Below are positions 49,424-59,232 of a stretch of DNA of 64,000 bases, one piece after another. Made by a program: the position numbers and the translations under genes. Under the pieces are notes generated by a model, which made no database searches, was not told where the DNA came from, and saw only the letters and a list, made by a program, of their open reading frames with translations. The stretch is from Halomonas sp. BDJS001. Its GTDB lineage: Bacteria; Pseudomonadota; Gammaproteobacteria; Pseudomonadales; Halomonadaceae. Location of the stretch: contig NZ_CP110535.1 of assembly GCF_026104355.1 (NCBI RefSeq), forward strand, positions 310,001-374,000, read 5' to 3'. Numbering within the stretch: position 1 is the first letter of the stretch; each line of letters begins with the position of its first letter.

Positions 49424-49750
49424 TTAATGGCGGCCGTGGTGGTTCTCAAAGCGGGTAACATTGGAAAGCTTTGGATTCACCTGTGGGTTTCTGCGGTACA
49501 GTAGCGCCATTTTGCCAATGGTTTGCACCAGGTCTGCGCGGCTGTTGGCGATCAGTTCGGCTATTATGGCCGCGCGATCGTCACGCTCAGGAATGGCGAG
49601 TTTCACTTTGATCAATTCGTGATCGGTGAGTGCGCGGTTGAGTTCTGCGAGCAAATTTTCGGAGACGCCGTTCTCAGAAACGGTGACCACTGGGTTAAGA
49701 TGGTGGCCTATGCTACGAAATGCTTTCTTTTGTGCCTGTGACAAGCTCAT
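49424..49750 (-). CDS. yhbY: YhbY family ribosome-assembly RNA-binding protein
   Basis: A 108-residue CRM domain protein. The pattern KKAFRSIGHHLNPVVTVSENGVSENLLAELNRAL and the GxxG-like loop in NSRADLVQTIGKMALLYRRNP match YhbY. It binds pre-ribosomal RNA and is linked to 50S assembly. It is divergent from rlmE, the usual arrangement. Confidence 0.93.
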   Translation of the reverse strand: MSLSQAQKKAFRSIGHHLNPVVTVSENGVSENLLAELNRALTDHELIKVKLAIPERDDRAAIIAELIANSRADLVQTIGKMALLYRRNPQVNPKLSNVTRFENHHGRH

Positions 49751-49864
49751 GGTATCTTGCGGTATCCCGGTTAGCGCTTAACGCTCCATCTTACGGTGAA
49801 ACGCCACCGAGTGAAAGCGATCGCGTGAATGCGCCCATCTCTTATTCCAGTGTTAGATTCCCAC

Positions 49865-50512
49865 ATGCAGCAAAAGCCCCCGAACCGAAAACATTCCGTC
49901 AGCAAGACCAGCAATAACTGGAAGAAGGAGCATTTTGACGACCAGTATGTGAAGCAGAGCTGGCAAGATGGCTACCGTTCCCGAGCCAGTTATAAGCTGA
50001 TTGAGCTGGATGAAAAAGATAAACTGCTGCGCCCTGGCATGACGGTGATTGATCTAGGGGCCGCCCCCGGCGGGTGGAGCCAAATTGCGGCAGAGAGGGT
50101 CGGGCCTGAAGGGGTGGTGATTGCTTCTGACATCCTGGAGATGGATGCGCTAGCAGGTGTGGACTTTATTCAAGGTGATTTCACTGAAGAGGCGGTGCTA
50201 GAGGCGATACTAAAACGCCTGGATAATCGCCGGGTAGACCTTGTGATGTCGGATATGGCCCCCAATATGAGTGGCATGGCAGCGATTGATCAGCCTCAGG
50301 CGATGTACCTAGTGGAGCTGGCGTTAGAGCTCGCCCGCGAAACGTTGTCACCTGGTGGTCGATTTTTAGCTAAAGTGTTTCAGGGGGAAGGGTTTGACGC
50401 CTATTTGAAAGAGCTGCGTGGCAGCTTTAACAAAGTGGTGACTCGCAAGCCAGATGCCTCCCGGGCACGTTCCCGTGAGGTCTATTTTCTGGCTGAAGGG
50501 TTTCGCGGGTGA
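49865..50512 (+). CDS. rlmE: 23S rRNA (uridine-2'-O)-methyltransferase RlmE (FtsJ)
   Basis: A 215-residue Rossmann-fold methyltransferase. It has [37 protein letters not shown] (SAM site), the catalytic lysines in this family and SDMAPNMSG. It methylates the 2'-OH of U2552 of 23S rRNA. The ATG at 49865 gives the family length; upstream codons are not conserved. rlmE-ftsH is a standard pair, although a separate promoter seems to precede ftsH. Confidence 0.96.
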   Translation: MQQKPPNRKHSVSKTSNNWKKEHFDDQYVKQSWQDGYRSRASYKLIELDEKDKLLRPGMTVIDLGAAPGGWSQIAAERVGPEGVVIASDILEMDALAGVDFIQGDFTEEAVLEAILKRLDNRRVDLVMSDMAPNMSGMAAIDQPQAMYLVELALELARETLSPGGRFLAKVFQGEGFDAYLKELRGSFNKVVTRKPDASRARSREVYFLAEGFRG

Positions 50513-50693
50513 CGGTTCTCAAGAGGGTGTTTGAAATGGGTCTTGAGAGCGGACACTGCCCGCGTGGTTCATAGCCAAGATTTATCAGCGCGATTGCCAG
50601 ACAGGCATGCGCAACGTGTGTCACATTAGTCGCCATAAGTGCGCGTGACGCAGATGGCCCGAGGCATAAGACGCTTTGGCAATGGTTGAACGC

Positions 50694-50722
50694 TTGATGT
50701 TGATGTAATGTCTTAATACTAA
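50694..50722 (+). promoter_or_regulatory. Sigma70-like promoter upstream of ftsH
   Basis: TTGATG, 17 bases, TACTAA, about 70 bases before the ftsH start in a 279-base gap after rlmE. Four of six consensus bases match in each element. Confidence 0.35.
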
Positions 50723-50791
50723 GCTTATGGGTAGAAGGCTTTATGACGCATCAGCGTTTAACTGACAGATTCTTGTAATGAGGGTAGCCCC

Positions 50792-52807
50792 TTGAACGAT
50801 ATGGCGAAGAACCTGATTCTGTGGTTGGTCATCGCGGCCGTCCTACTGACAGTGTTCAATAATTTCAGTACGGAAAGCGCACCGCAAAACACAAACTACT
50901 CTCAGTTTGTGCAGCAGGTGCAAAATCAGCAGGTACGTAGCGTAACCATTGATGGCTATACCATCCGTGGTGAGCGCACGGACGGCTCTCAGTTTCAGAC
51001 CATCCGCCCTGCGGCGGAAGATCCTAAGCTGATGGACGACCTGCTGAGCAACAATGTGACGGTAGTGGGTAAAGAGCCAGAACAGCAAAGTATCTGGACG
51101 CGGCTGCTTATCGCCAGCTTCCCGATTCTGCTGATTTTGGGCATCTTTATGTTCTTCATGCGCCAAATGCAGGGCGGTGCCGGTGGTGGTAAAGGCGGCC
51201 CGATGAGCTTTGGTAAGTCGAAGGCCAAGCTACTCTCTCAGGATCAGATCAAAACCACTTTTGCCGACGTGGCGGGCTGTGATGAAGCCAAAGAGGAAGT
51301 CGAAGAGTTGGTCGACTTCCTGCGTGATCCGACTAAGTTTCAGCGCCTGGGCGGCACGATTCCCCGCGGCGTGTTGATGGTAGGCCCTCCGGGTACTGGT
51401 AAAACGCTGCTGGCAAAATCCATAGCTGGTGAAGCGAAAGTGCCGTTTTTCTCCATCTCGGGTTCTGACTTCGTTGAAATGTTTGTTGGTGTTGGTGCAT
51501 CCCGTGTGCGCGACATGTTCGAACAGGCCAAGAAGCAGGCGCCGTGCATTATCTTTATCGACGAAATCGATGCGGTAGGCCGCTCACGCGGTGCTGGCAT
51601 GGGTGGCGGTAACGACGAGCGCGAGCAGACGTTGAACCAGTTGCTGGTTGAAATGGATGGTTTTGAAGCCAACGAAGGCGTCATTGTTATCGCCGCGACC
51701 AACCGTCCGGACGTACTTGACCCTGCCTTGATGCGCCCTGGCCGTTTTGACCGTCAGGTCACCGTCGGCTTGCCGGACATCCGTGGCCGTGAGCACATTC
51801 TGGGTGTTCACCTGCGTAAAGTGCCGCTGGGTGATGATGTAAAACCGCAGCTGATTGCGCGTGGTACACCGGGGTTCTCCGGGGCTGACTTGGCCAACCT
51901 GGTTAACGAAGCCGCCCTGTTTGCCGCACGGCGTAACAAGCGCTTGGTCACCATGGAAGAGCTAGAGCTCGCCAAGGACAAGATCATGATGGGCGCTGAG
52001 CGCAAATCGATGGTCATGACCGATAAAGAGAAGCTCAATACGGCTTATCATGAGTCAGGCCACGCCATTATCGGTCTGGTCGTGCCTTCCCATGATCCGG
52101 TCTATAAAGTCACGATTATTCCCCGCGGCCGCGCCTTGGGGGTCACCATGTTCCTGCCGGAAGAGGATCGCTACAGCCTCTCCCGCCAGCAAATCCTGGG
52201 GCAAATCTGCTCACTGTTTGGCGGCCGTATTGCCGAAGAGATGACGCTAGGCCCGAACGGTGTGACCACGGGTGCCTCTAACGACATTAAGCGCGCTACT
52301 GAGCTGGCTCACAACATGGTCGCCAAGTGGGGCCTGTCTGAGGAAATGGGGCCGATCATGTACGACGAGGACGAGTCGCATCAGTTCCTCGGTGGCCCCG
52401 GCCAGGGTGGCGGCAAGATGAAGTCGGGTGATACCACCACGCGTCTTGATAAGGAAGTGCGCAAAATTATCGACGATTGCTACGAGCAGGCGCGCCAGAT
52501 CCTGACCGATAATCGCGATAAGCTGGATGCCATGGCCGAAGCGCTGATGAAGTACGAGACCATTGATGCCGCGCAGTTGAAGGACATCATGGAAGGTCGC
52601 GAACCGCGCCCGCCGGAAGGCTGGGACGACGGTGACTCATCCGGTGGTGGTACGCCCGTCAATGATGATAAGCAGAAGACAAAGGCGGAAGACGATGCCT
52701 CTAGCACATCAGGCAGCGATGCTTCTGGAGGTGGTGATGGCGAAGAGGATGACGACGAGCCGCGTCGTCGCCCCTCCGACCCGCTAGGCGGCCCTGCTGG
52801 CCCATAA
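50792..52807 (+). CDS. ftsH: ATP-dependent zinc metalloprotease FtsH
   Basis: A 671-residue inner-membrane protease. Two membrane segments (about residues 5-23 and 105-125) flank a periplasmic part. The AAA domain follows with Walker A GPPGTGKT (near 198), Walker [10 protein letters not shown] and the second region of homology, then the zinc site HESGH (near 420). The C-terminal 50 residues are acidic and Gly/Ser-rich. The TTG at 50792 is favoured by GAGGG seven bases upstream; an ATG at 50801 would lack a ribosome site. It degrades LpxC, sigma32 and misassembled membrane proteins in E. coli. Confidence 0.97.
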   Translation: MNDMAKNLILWLVIAAVLLTVFNNFSTESAPQNTNYSQFVQQVQNQQVRSVTIDGYTIRGERTDGSQFQTIRPAAEDPKLMDDLLSNNVTVVGKEPEQQSIWTRLLIASFPILLILGIFMFFMRQMQGGAGGGKGGPMSFGKSKAKLLSQDQIKTTFADVAGCDEAKEEVEELVDFLRDPTKFQRLGGTIPRGVLMVGPPGTGKTLLAKSIAGEAKVPFFSISGSDFVEMFVGVGASRVRDMFEQAKKQAPCIIFIDEIDAVGRSRGAGMGGGNDEREQTLNQLLVEMDGFEANEGVIVIAATNRPDVLDPALMRPGRFDRQVTVGLPDIRGREHILGVHLRKVPLGDDVKPQLIARGTPGFSGADLANLVNEAALFAARRNKRLVTMEELELAKDKIMMGAERKSMVMTDKEKLNTAYHESGHAIIGLVVPSHDPVYKVTIIPRGRALGVTMFLPEEDRYSLSRQQILGQICSLFGGRIAEEMTLGPNGVTTGASNDIKRATELAHNMVAKWGLSEEMGPIMYDEDESHQFLGGPGQGGGKMKSGDTTTRLDKEVRKIIDDCYEQARQILTDNRDKLDAMAEALMKYETIDAAQLKDIMEGREPRPPEGWDDGDSSGGGTPVNDDKQKTKAEDDASSTSGSDASGGGDGEEDDDEPRRRPSDPLGGPAGP

Positions 52808-52828
52808 CCGCCAGTCACCCCCTATGAG

Positions 52829-52859
52829 AAAAGGCGCCCCGTCATGGGGCGCCTTTTTT
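52829..52859 (+). terminator. Intrinsic terminator of ftsH
   Basis: AAAAGGCGCCCC, loop, then GGGGCGCCTTTTTT: a strong GC stem with six T. Confidence 0.93.
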
Positions 52860-52911
52860 GGTATGCTGTGTACACATCACTGCAATGTTTCTTTTCTTGA
52901 TCAGCTGCAGC

Positions 52912-53826
52912 ATGAAATCAATTCTGGACACGTCCTTGGCACGAAGCGCAGAAAGCGCGTTCCAGCTGCGTTGCGGACGCCATCTGTTGGATCTCTCCTT
53001 TCCCCGTGTGATGGGTATTCTCAATGTCACCCCTGACTCCTTTTCCGATGGTGGGCAGCATGTAGCGCTGGATGACGCGCTGCGCCACGCCGAGCGGATG
53101 CTGGCTGAAGGGGCGGCAATGATAGACGTGGGCGGCGAGTCTACCCGCCCTGGGGCTAGCCCGGTTAGTGCCCAGGAGGAGTTGGATCGGGTCGCGCCTG
53201 TAGTGGAAGTTCTGGTGCGCGAGCTGGATGCGTTGGTGTCGGTAGATACCAGTTGCCCGACGGTGATACGCGAGGCGAGCGAGTTGGGCGCGGGCATGAT
53301 TAACGATGTCCGCGCATTAGAGCGCGAAGGTGCCCTGTTGGCCGCAGTAGGGAGTGGCTTACCTGTCTGCTTGATGCATCGCCAGGGCGAACCTCAGGAT
53401 ATGCAGCAGGCACCTGCTTATCAGCGTCCGATTGAAGATGAAGTGGCGGCGTATTTGTCCCGTCGGGTTGCCGAGTGCGAGGCGGCCGGTCTGCGCCGCA
53501 ATCGTCTATTGATAGACCCTGGTTTTGGCTTCGGCAAAACCGTTGAACACAATCTACGCTTACTCAAATACATGGAGTCTCTGCAATCGCTGGAGCTCCC
53601 GGTGCTAGTGGGTATGTCACGCAAAAGTATGATTGGAAAAGTGTTGGGCCGCCCAGTGGAGGAGCGTCTCTCTGGTGGTCTGGCGCTCGCTGCCATGGCG
53701 GTTGAGCGTGGGGCAAATATTTTGCGCGTGCATGATGTGGCTGCAACGGTCGACGCAGTCAATATGGCGTGGGCGGTACTACAAGAAGGCTGCGAGCCGC
53801 CGCTTAACAAGGAGTTTGACGCATGA
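52912..53826 (+). CDS. folP: Dihydropteroate synthase
   Basis: A 304-residue TIM-barrel enzyme of folate synthesis. It has [16 protein letters not shown] (pterin site), [13 protein letters not shown] and the [13 protein letters not shown] loop (also pterin binding). It joins p-aminobenzoate to the pterin diphosphate; it is the sulfonamide target. The ATG at 52912 is chosen because it follows the ftsH terminator and a TTGCGG-like leader; the upstream codons from 52858 overlap that terminator. It overlaps glmM by four bases. Confidence 0.96.
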   Translation: MKSILDTSLARSAESAFQLRCGRHLLDLSFPRVMGILNVTPDSFSDGGQHVALDDALRHAERMLAEGAAMIDVGGESTRPGASPVSAQEELDRVAPVVEVLVRELDALVSVDTSCPTVIREASELGAGMINDVRALEREGALLAAVGSGLPVCLMHRQGEPQDMQQAPAYQRPIEDEVAAYLSRRVAECEAAGLRRNRLLIDPGFGFGKTVEHNLRLLKYMESLQSLELPVLVGMSRKSMIGKVLGRPVEERLSGGLALAAMAVERGANILRVHDVAATVDAVNMAWAVLQEGCEPPLNKEFDA

Positions 53827-55172
53827 CAAGGCGCTATTTTGGGACAGATGGTATTCGCGGGACGGTGGGAAAAACGCCGATTACCGCCGACTTTATGCTC
53901 AAGTTGGGCTGGGCGGCGGGACAGGTACTGCGCCGAGATAAAGGGCGAACGCGGGTGCTGATCGGTAAGGATACGCGGATCTCCGGCTATATGTTCGAGT
54001 CCGCCCTGGAGGCTGGGCTCTCGGCCGCGGGTGTCGATGTATCACTGCTGGGGCCAATGCCCACGCCAGGGATCGCTTATTTAACGCGCACATTTCGGGC
54101 TGATGCAGGCATCGTCATTTCGGCATCGCACAACCCCTTTGACGATAATGGCATCAAGTTCTTCTCCGCCGAGGGTAAGAAGCTCCCTGATGAGACGGAA
54201 GATCGCATTGAAGCGATGCTGGAGGCGCCGTTAACCACGGCGGAGGCCGCACAGTTGGGTAAGGCAACCCGCATCGACGACGCCGCGGGTCGCTACATCG
54301 AGTTTTGCAAATCGACGCTGCCCGATCGGCTTAGCCTTCACGGGCTCAAAATCGTTCTGGATTGTGCTCACGGCGCTACTTACCATATTGCCCCCAATGT
54401 TTTTCGCGAGCTGGGGGCTGATGTCACCACCATTGGCTCTGCGCCTGATGGGTTAAACATTAACCAGCAGGTGGGGTCAACGCATCCCGCGGCTCTGCGT
54501 GCCGCTGTTATTCAGCAAAATGCTGATTTGGGAATTGCCTTTGATGGCGATGGCGACCGCGTGTTGCTGGTAGACGGCGACGGGCGTGAAGTCGATGGCG
54601 ACGATATTCTCTATCTGATTGCCCGAGATCGTCACGAGCGTGGTTTGCTTCAAGGCGGCGTGGTGGGCACCCTGATGTCAAACTTTGGCCTATCGATGGC
54701 GCTGGAAAAGCTGGGGATCCCCTTTGAACGCGCTAAAGTGGGTGACCGCTTTGTGATGGAGCGTATGGCCGCTAATGGTTGGGAGTTAGGCGGAGAGTCG
54801 TCGGGGCATATCGTGTGCGCCCACGTGCAGACCACCGGTGACGGGATCGTCTCTGCGCTACAAGTACTGGCATTGATGATGCGCGAGCAGAAGAGCCTGC
54901 CGACACTGTTAAAAGAGCTGGAAAAAGTACCCCAGGCGCTGGTTAATGTACGTTTACCCGCCCATGCCAACGCCAAAGAGGTAATGGCTTCTGCGCCACT
55001 CCAACAGGCGGTAGCTGCGTTAGAGCATGAGCTAGGCGATGAGGGCCGGGTGTTGCTGCGCCCCTCAGGCACTGAGCCGCTCATCCGTGTAATGGTGGAA
55101 GGGCGCGCCCATTTAGATGTCGATCAACTGGCGCGCACCCTAGCTGACCAGGTACAGGCACTGCTTAACTAG
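53823..55172 (+). CDS. glmM: Phosphoglucosamine mutase
   Basis: A 449-residue enzyme converting glucosamine-6-phosphate to glucosamine-1-phosphate for peptidoglycan and lipopolysaccharide. The start [15 protein letters not shown], the active-site phosphoserine loop [16 protein letters not shown] (Ser near 101), the metal loop FDGDGDR and the C-terminal [15 protein letters not shown] are all present. folP-glmM is the standard pair. Confidence 0.98.
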   Translation: MTRRYFGTDGIRGTVGKTPITADFMLKLGWAAGQVLRRDKGRTRVLIGKDTRISGYMFESALEAGLSAAGVDVSLLGPMPTPGIAYLTRTFRADAGIVISASHNPFDDNGIKFFSAEGKKLPDETEDRIEAMLEAPLTTAEAAQLGKATRIDDAAGRYIEFCKSTLPDRLSLHGLKIVLDCAHGATYHIAPNVFRELGADVTTIGSAPDGLNINQQVGSTHPAALRAAVIQQNADLGIAFDGDGDRVLLVDGDGREVDGDDILYLIARDRHERGLLQGGVVGTLMSNFGLSMALEKLGIPFERAKVGDRFVMERMAANGWELGGESSGHIVCAHVQTTGDGIVSALQVLALMMREQKSLPTLLKELEKVPQALVNVRLPAHANAKEVMASAPLQQAVAALEHELGDEGRVLLRPSGTEPLIRVMVEGRAHLDVDQLARTLADQVQALLN

Positions 55173-55212
55173 CTAAGTACCACCAAGTAGCACAGAAAAC
55201 CGGTTCCGCCAG

Positions 55213-55251
55213 CAGGTTTAATAAATAGGTTTAGTAAACAGGTTGGGTAAA
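55213..55251 (+). repeat. Three imperfect 13-bp direct repeats between glmM and tpiA
   Basis: CAGGTTTAATAAA, TAGGTTTAGTAAA and CAGGTTGGGTAAA follow each other without gaps. The third copy also starts an inverted repeat (CAGGTTGGGT-AA-ACCCAGCCTG, 55239-55260, one G-U) that could be a weak terminator of glmM. It might be slippage-derived or an operator. Confidence 0.7.
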
Positions 55252-55332
55252 CCCAGCCTGTAAGCATAACAGCGGTTGTCTTGACAAGGCCGCTCCTATA
55301 CCATTTCGCTCCACCATGAGTGAGGAGAGTCG

Positions 55333-56082
55333 ATGCGTACGCCTTTAATCGCCGGCAACTGGAAAATGAACGGTTCCGTGGCGTTGATCAATGAGTTCGG
55401 TCAGGCCTTCTCTGCCGCCGTATCGCCAACGAACTTGGATGTGGTTATTATTCCGCCGTTCCCCTATTTGGATGCGGCGAGACACGCGTTTGAAGGGACG
55501 GTGCTGTCGTTAGGCGCACAAACATTGAACCCCATTCACTCTGGGGCGCATACCGGCGAAGTCAGTGGTCGCATGCTAAAAGAGTTTGCGGTCTCTTATG
55601 TGTTGGTGGGGCACTCCGAGCGACGCCAGCTCTACAAAGAGAACGATGAACAAATTTTAGCGCGCCTTTTGGCAGCCTTAAATGTTGATCTCAAGCCGAT
55701 CCTTTGTGTAGGTGAGTCTCTAGAGGAGCGCGACGCAGGCCGCACGATGGATGTAGTGCTTCGTCAAGTGGGCTATGTAATGTCTCGCCTAGAGCCCGAT
55801 CAGCGCAAGCAGGTCGTGATTGCCTACGAGCCCGTTTGGGCCATTGGTACTGGGCGTACGGCCAGCCCTGAGCAGGCCCAGGAAGTGATGGCAGGCATCC
55901 GTGCCTACCAAGCGGGCTTCGATAAGGGGCTCGCTGAGCAACTGCGCTTGCTTTACGGTGGCAGCATGAACGCAAGCAATGCGGCTGAGCTGCTCGCTCA
56001 GCCCGATATCGACGGCGGTCTAGTGGGCGGAGCCTCACTCAAGATCGATGATTTTTATGCCATTTGTCAGTCAGCAGGATAA
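55333..56082 (+). CDS. tpiA: Triose-phosphate isomerase
   Basis: A 249-residue glycolytic enzyme. [14 protein letters not shown] carries the conserved Asn-Lys, [14 protein letters not shown] the catalytic His, and [17 protein letters not shown] the catalytic Glu and mobile loop; the phosphate site GGLVGGASL is near the end. It interconverts dihydroxyacetone phosphate and glyceraldehyde-3-phosphate. GAGGAGAG lies before the ATG. secG follows closely. Confidence 0.98.
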   Translation: MRTPLIAGNWKMNGSVALINEFGQAFSAAVSPTNLDVVIIPPFPYLDAARHAFEGTVLSLGAQTLNPIHSGAHTGEVSGRMLKEFAVSYVLVGHSERRQLYKENDEQILARLLAALNVDLKPILCVGESLEERDAGRTMDVVLRQVGYVMSRLEPDQRKQVVIAYEPVWAIGTGRTASPEQAQEVMAGIRAYQAGFDKGLAEQLRLLYGGSMNASNAAELLAQPDIDGGLVGGASLKIDDFYAICQSAG

Positions 56083-56086
56083 CGCC

Positions 56087-56446
56087 ATGCAAGTTGCAAT
56101 TCTTATGATCCATGTGGTGATTGCGGTCGCCCTGGTGGTACTCATTCTGCTTCAGCAGGGTAAAGGTGCCGAGGCCGGCGCTGCCTTCGGGGGCGGTGCT
56201 TCACAAACGGTATTTGGCTCGCGGGGTAGCGGTAACTTCCTGTCGCGCACGACGGCTGTGTTGGCGGCGGGCTTTTTCGTCACCTCGATGGCGTTGGCTT
56301 ATTTTGCTACCCAGGCAGGCCAAGCGCCAGAAGCCGGGATTCCCGACTCGCGCCTGATCGAGCAGCAGCAAAGCGTTCCAACGCTTGACGACAGGCCAGC
56401 AGACGTGGATAATGCCGCGCCAGTGCTAGAGGAAAGCAGCGAGTAA
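56087..56446 (+). CDS. secG: Preprotein translocase subunit SecG
   Basis: A 119-residue inner-membrane protein with two membrane helices ([20 protein letters not shown] and [19 protein letters not shown]) and the conserved loop [24 protein letters not shown]. It assists SecYE in protein export. The ATG at 56087 starts just after the tpiA stop. The hydrophilic C-terminus is Gln/Asp-rich. Confidence 0.96.
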   Translation: MQVAILMIHVVIAVALVVLILLQQGKGAEAGAAFGGGASQTVFGSRGSGNFLSRTTAVLAAGFFVTSMALAYFATQAGQAPEAGIPDSRLIEQQQSVPTLDDRPADVDNAAPVLEESSE

Positions 56447-56476
56447 GTAGCTGTCTGTTTTTTAGCCTCCCCTGTT

Positions 56477-56563
56477 GCCGAAGTGGTGGAATTGGTAGAC
56501 ACGCTATCTTGAGGGGGTAGTGACCGTATGGTCGTGCGGGTTCAAGTCCCGCCTTCGGCACCA
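56477..56563 (+). tRNA. tRNA-Leu (anticodon GAG)
   Basis: 87 nt with a long variable arm, as in class II tRNAs. The acceptor GCCGAAG pairs with CTTCGGC, the encoded CCA is present, the anticodon loop reads CTTGAGG and the T-arm is GCGGGTTCAAGTCCCGC. Its place after secG is the standard leuU location. Confidence 0.95.
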
Positions 56564-56709
56564 TCTGTTTTGCTGGTTCACCAGCTTCCCAGAATGTTTC
56601 TTTTGTTGCCAGAATGCCAAGTTTGGCACCTGAGGCGAAAAAGACAGCTTGACGCAAGAAGTTCTTGACGTAAGTAGTGTTTGTGTCTATTATCGTCGAC
56701 CTAGATTGA

Positions 56710-56786
<77 letters not shown>

Positions 56787-57156
56787 TTTTCTAGTAACGT
56801 GTTCTAGATTGTTATTCTGAAGTTGTATAGAAAATAACAGTCGCTTCAGGCACAGCCTGCTGCATGTTGCTAAGACAGTACTGGAAGTAGTACTTAAGAA
56901 ATGGTACACAAGGTTTCTTTCAAAAAGCCCCTTCCAGTGAAGGGGCTTTTTGTTAGCAGCTTTTGACTGGCAAGTGCGCTTGTGCGCGGACTATTGGCGC
57001 CGCCTTGTTAGTAAGAATAGCGTTAGCACGAACACTTTAATAGCGGATGTCGTCCGGAAAACGGAGACACATTCCCGAGTAACGCCAATCAGCCACCTAG
57101 CTTATCTAATAACTCCTGGCCAGGTGCCTGATGCAACGGCTATAGGAGCTTTGTCT
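56787..57156. other. Leader region of the rimP-nusA-infB operon
   Basis: A 370-base stretch without a supported gene. It holds the terminator at 56922-56951 and a 205-base leader to the rimP start. No further structure was recognised by eye. Confidence 0.5.
56922..56951 (+). terminator. Intrinsic terminator between tRNA-fMet and rimP
   Basis: AAAAAGCCCCTTC-CAGT-GAAGGGGCTTTTT, a perfect 13-bp stem with T-run. Confidence 0.93.
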
Positions 57157-57618
57157 GTGGCCACTAAACACGCTGCGCTTCACGCGCTGATAGAACCTGT
57201 TGTTGCTGCCATGGGCTTTGAGCTATGGGGCATTGAGCATCTTTCCCAGGGCAAAAATTCGCGTCTGGTGATCTATATTGAGCGCGAGAGTGGCGTCAGC
57301 GTGGAAGACTGCGCAGATATTAGCCGCCAAGTCAGTGCCGTTATGGATGTAGAAGACCCCATTGCCGGTGAGTACCGGTTGGAAGTCTCTTCGCCCGGTA
57401 TGGCACGCCCCTTGTATTCCCTGGATCAGTTTTCCCGCTTTCAAGGTCATCACGTCGCGCTGAAACTGCGCACTGCCTTTGATGGGCGGCGCAAGTATCA
57501 GGGGCTTTTGGTCGGTGTAGAGGGGGATGAAGTGCTCCTGCAACTGGATGGCGAAGAGTACTGCTTTCCAATTGAGAGTATTGATTCTGCTCACATTGTA
57601 CCGCAGTTCGACGATTGA
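57157..57618 (+). CDS. rimP: Ribosome maturation factor RimP
   Basis: A 153-residue protein with the RimP pattern LIEPVVAAMGFELWGIEHLSQGKNSRLVIYIE, VEDCADISRQVSAVMDVED and YRLEVSSPGMARPL. It is needed for 30S maturation. The GTG at 57157 is chosen because TAGGAG precedes it by eight bases; the longer upstream frame is not conserved. First gene of the rimP-nusA-infB-rbfA-truB run. Confidence 0.95.
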   Translation: MATKHAALHALIEPVVAAMGFELWGIEHLSQGKNSRLVIYIERESGVSVEDCADISRQVSAVMDVEDPIAGEYRLEVSSPGMARPLYSLDQFSRFQGHHVALKLRTAFDGRRKYQGLLVGVEGDEVLLQLDGEEYCFPIESIDSAHIVPQFDD

Positions 57619-57690
57619 CCGAGTGGCGGCGCTGCCGGCAGGCTGCCGGGGTGATGCACATAAGGATAGGTTTTCTGGCGAGGCATACGC

Positions 57691-59205
57691 ATGAGTAAAG
57701 AAATTTTAATGGTCGTTGACGCGATCTCCAATGAGAAGGGCGTCCCGCGTGATGTCATCTTCGAGGCGGTAGAAGCCGCTCTTGCGAGCGCGTCACGCAA
57801 GCGTTTTGAAAGAGAAGAAGCCAATGTGCGCGTGCATATTGACCGTCGCACTGGCGAATACGAAACCTTCCGCACCTGGACAGTGGTGGAAGATGACGAA
57901 TTCGAAACGCCAGATTACGAAATTAAACAGAGCATTGCCGAACAGCGCGACCCACCGCTGAAATTGGGCGATGTGGTGGAAAAAAGCATCGAAAATGCCT
58001 CGTTTGGCCGTATCGCTGCACAAACCGCCAAGCAGGTTATCGTACAGAAAGTGCGCGAAGCCGAGCGGGCTGAAGTGGTGCGCCAATATGCTGATCGTGA
58101 AGGCGAGCTGGTGGCGGGCATCGTTAAAAAGACCACCCGTGATGGCCTGATCATTGATTTGGGCGAAAACGCTGAGGCGTTCCTGCCGCGCAATGAAATG
58201 ATTCACGGCGAGCGTTACCGCATGAACGAGCGGGTACGCGCCTTGTTGGTCAAAGTGGATCCAGACGCACGCGGTGCCCAGTTGCAGCTATCGCGGACGT
58301 GCCCGGAGCTGATCATCGAGCTGTTCAAAATTGAAGTGCCAGAGATCGCCGAGCAGTTGATTGAGATCAAAGGCGCTGCGCGGGACCCCGGCTCACGGGC
58401 CAAAATTGCGGTAAAAACCAACGATCGTCGCATCGATCCTGTGGGTGCCTGTGTGGGTATGCGCGGTTCGCGTGTGCAGGCAGTCTCTTCGGAGCTGCAA
58501 AACGAGCGTGTCGATATCGTGCTTTGGGACGATAACCCCGCACAGTTAGTGATTAACGCCATGGCGCCTGCCGATGTTGGGTCTATTCTTGTTGACGAAG
58601 ACGCCCACGCAATGGACGTGGCCGTGGCGCAAGATAACCTTGCTCAGGCCATTGGCCGGAGCGGGCAGAACGTGCGTTTGGCTTCTGAGCTTACCGGCTG
58701 GCGAATTAATGTCATGACCGAAGAGGAAGCGGAATCTAAGCGCGATCAAGAGATTGATAGCCTGGTGGACTCTTTTATCCAGCACCTCGATGTGGATGAA
58801 GATGTCGCTCGCCTGTTGGTGGAAGAGGGGTTCACTACCCTGGAAGAAGTCGCCTACGTGCCGATGGAAGAGATGCTCGAAATCGAAGAGTTCGATGAAG
58901 ATTTGGTCGAGCAGCTACGCGCACGGGCGAAAGACGAGCTGCTGACGATGGCCATTGCCTCGGAAGAAGCGCTAGACGGTGCCCAGCCAGCAGCTGATCT
59001 GCTGGAGATGGATGGCATGGAGCGCCACTTGGCCTTCATTCTCGCCAGCCGCGGCATTGTCACTATGGAAGATCTCGCCGAGCAGTCTGTCGACGATCTG
59101 GTCGATATCGAGGAGTTGGACGAAGCGCGCGCAGCGGCACTGATCATGACTGCCCGTGCGCCCTGGTTTGAAATCGATGACGCATCGGATTCGAACACAC
59201 AGTAA
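57691..59205 (+). CDS. nusA: Transcription termination/antitermination factor NusA
   Basis: A 504-residue RNA-polymerase-binding protein. The N-terminal domain is followed by an S1 domain, two KH domains ([33 protein letters not shown]) and two C-terminal acidic repeats, beginning [25 protein letters not shown] and [22 protein letters not shown]. It modulates pausing, termination and antitermination. The two acidic repeats are a gammaproteobacterial feature. Confidence 0.98.
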   Translation: MSKEILMVVDAISNEKGVPRDVIFEAVEAALASASRKRFEREEANVRVHIDRRTGEYETFRTWTVVEDDEFETPDYEIKQSIAEQRDPPLKLGDVVEKSIENASFGRIAAQTAKQVIVQKVREAERAEVVRQYADREGELVAGIVKKTTRDGLIIDLGENAEAFLPRNEMIHGERYRMNERVRALLVKVDPDARGAQLQLSRTCPELIIELFKIEVPEIAEQLIEIKGAARDPGSRAKIAVKTNDRRIDPVGACVGMRGSRVQAVSSELQNERVDIVLWDDNPAQLVINAMAPADVGSILVDEDAHAMDVAVAQDNLAQAIGRSGQNVRLASELTGWRINVMTEEEAESKRDQEIDSLVDSFIQHLDVDEDVARLLVEEGFTTLEEVAYVPMEEMLEIEEFDEDLVEQLRARAKDELLTMAIASEEALDGAQPAADLLEMDGMERHLAFILASRGIVTMEDLAEQSVDDLVDIEELDEARAAALIMTARAPWFEIDDASDSNTQ

Positions 59206-59232
59206 ACAGGTCACGGGCTGAGGAGGGTCAAT

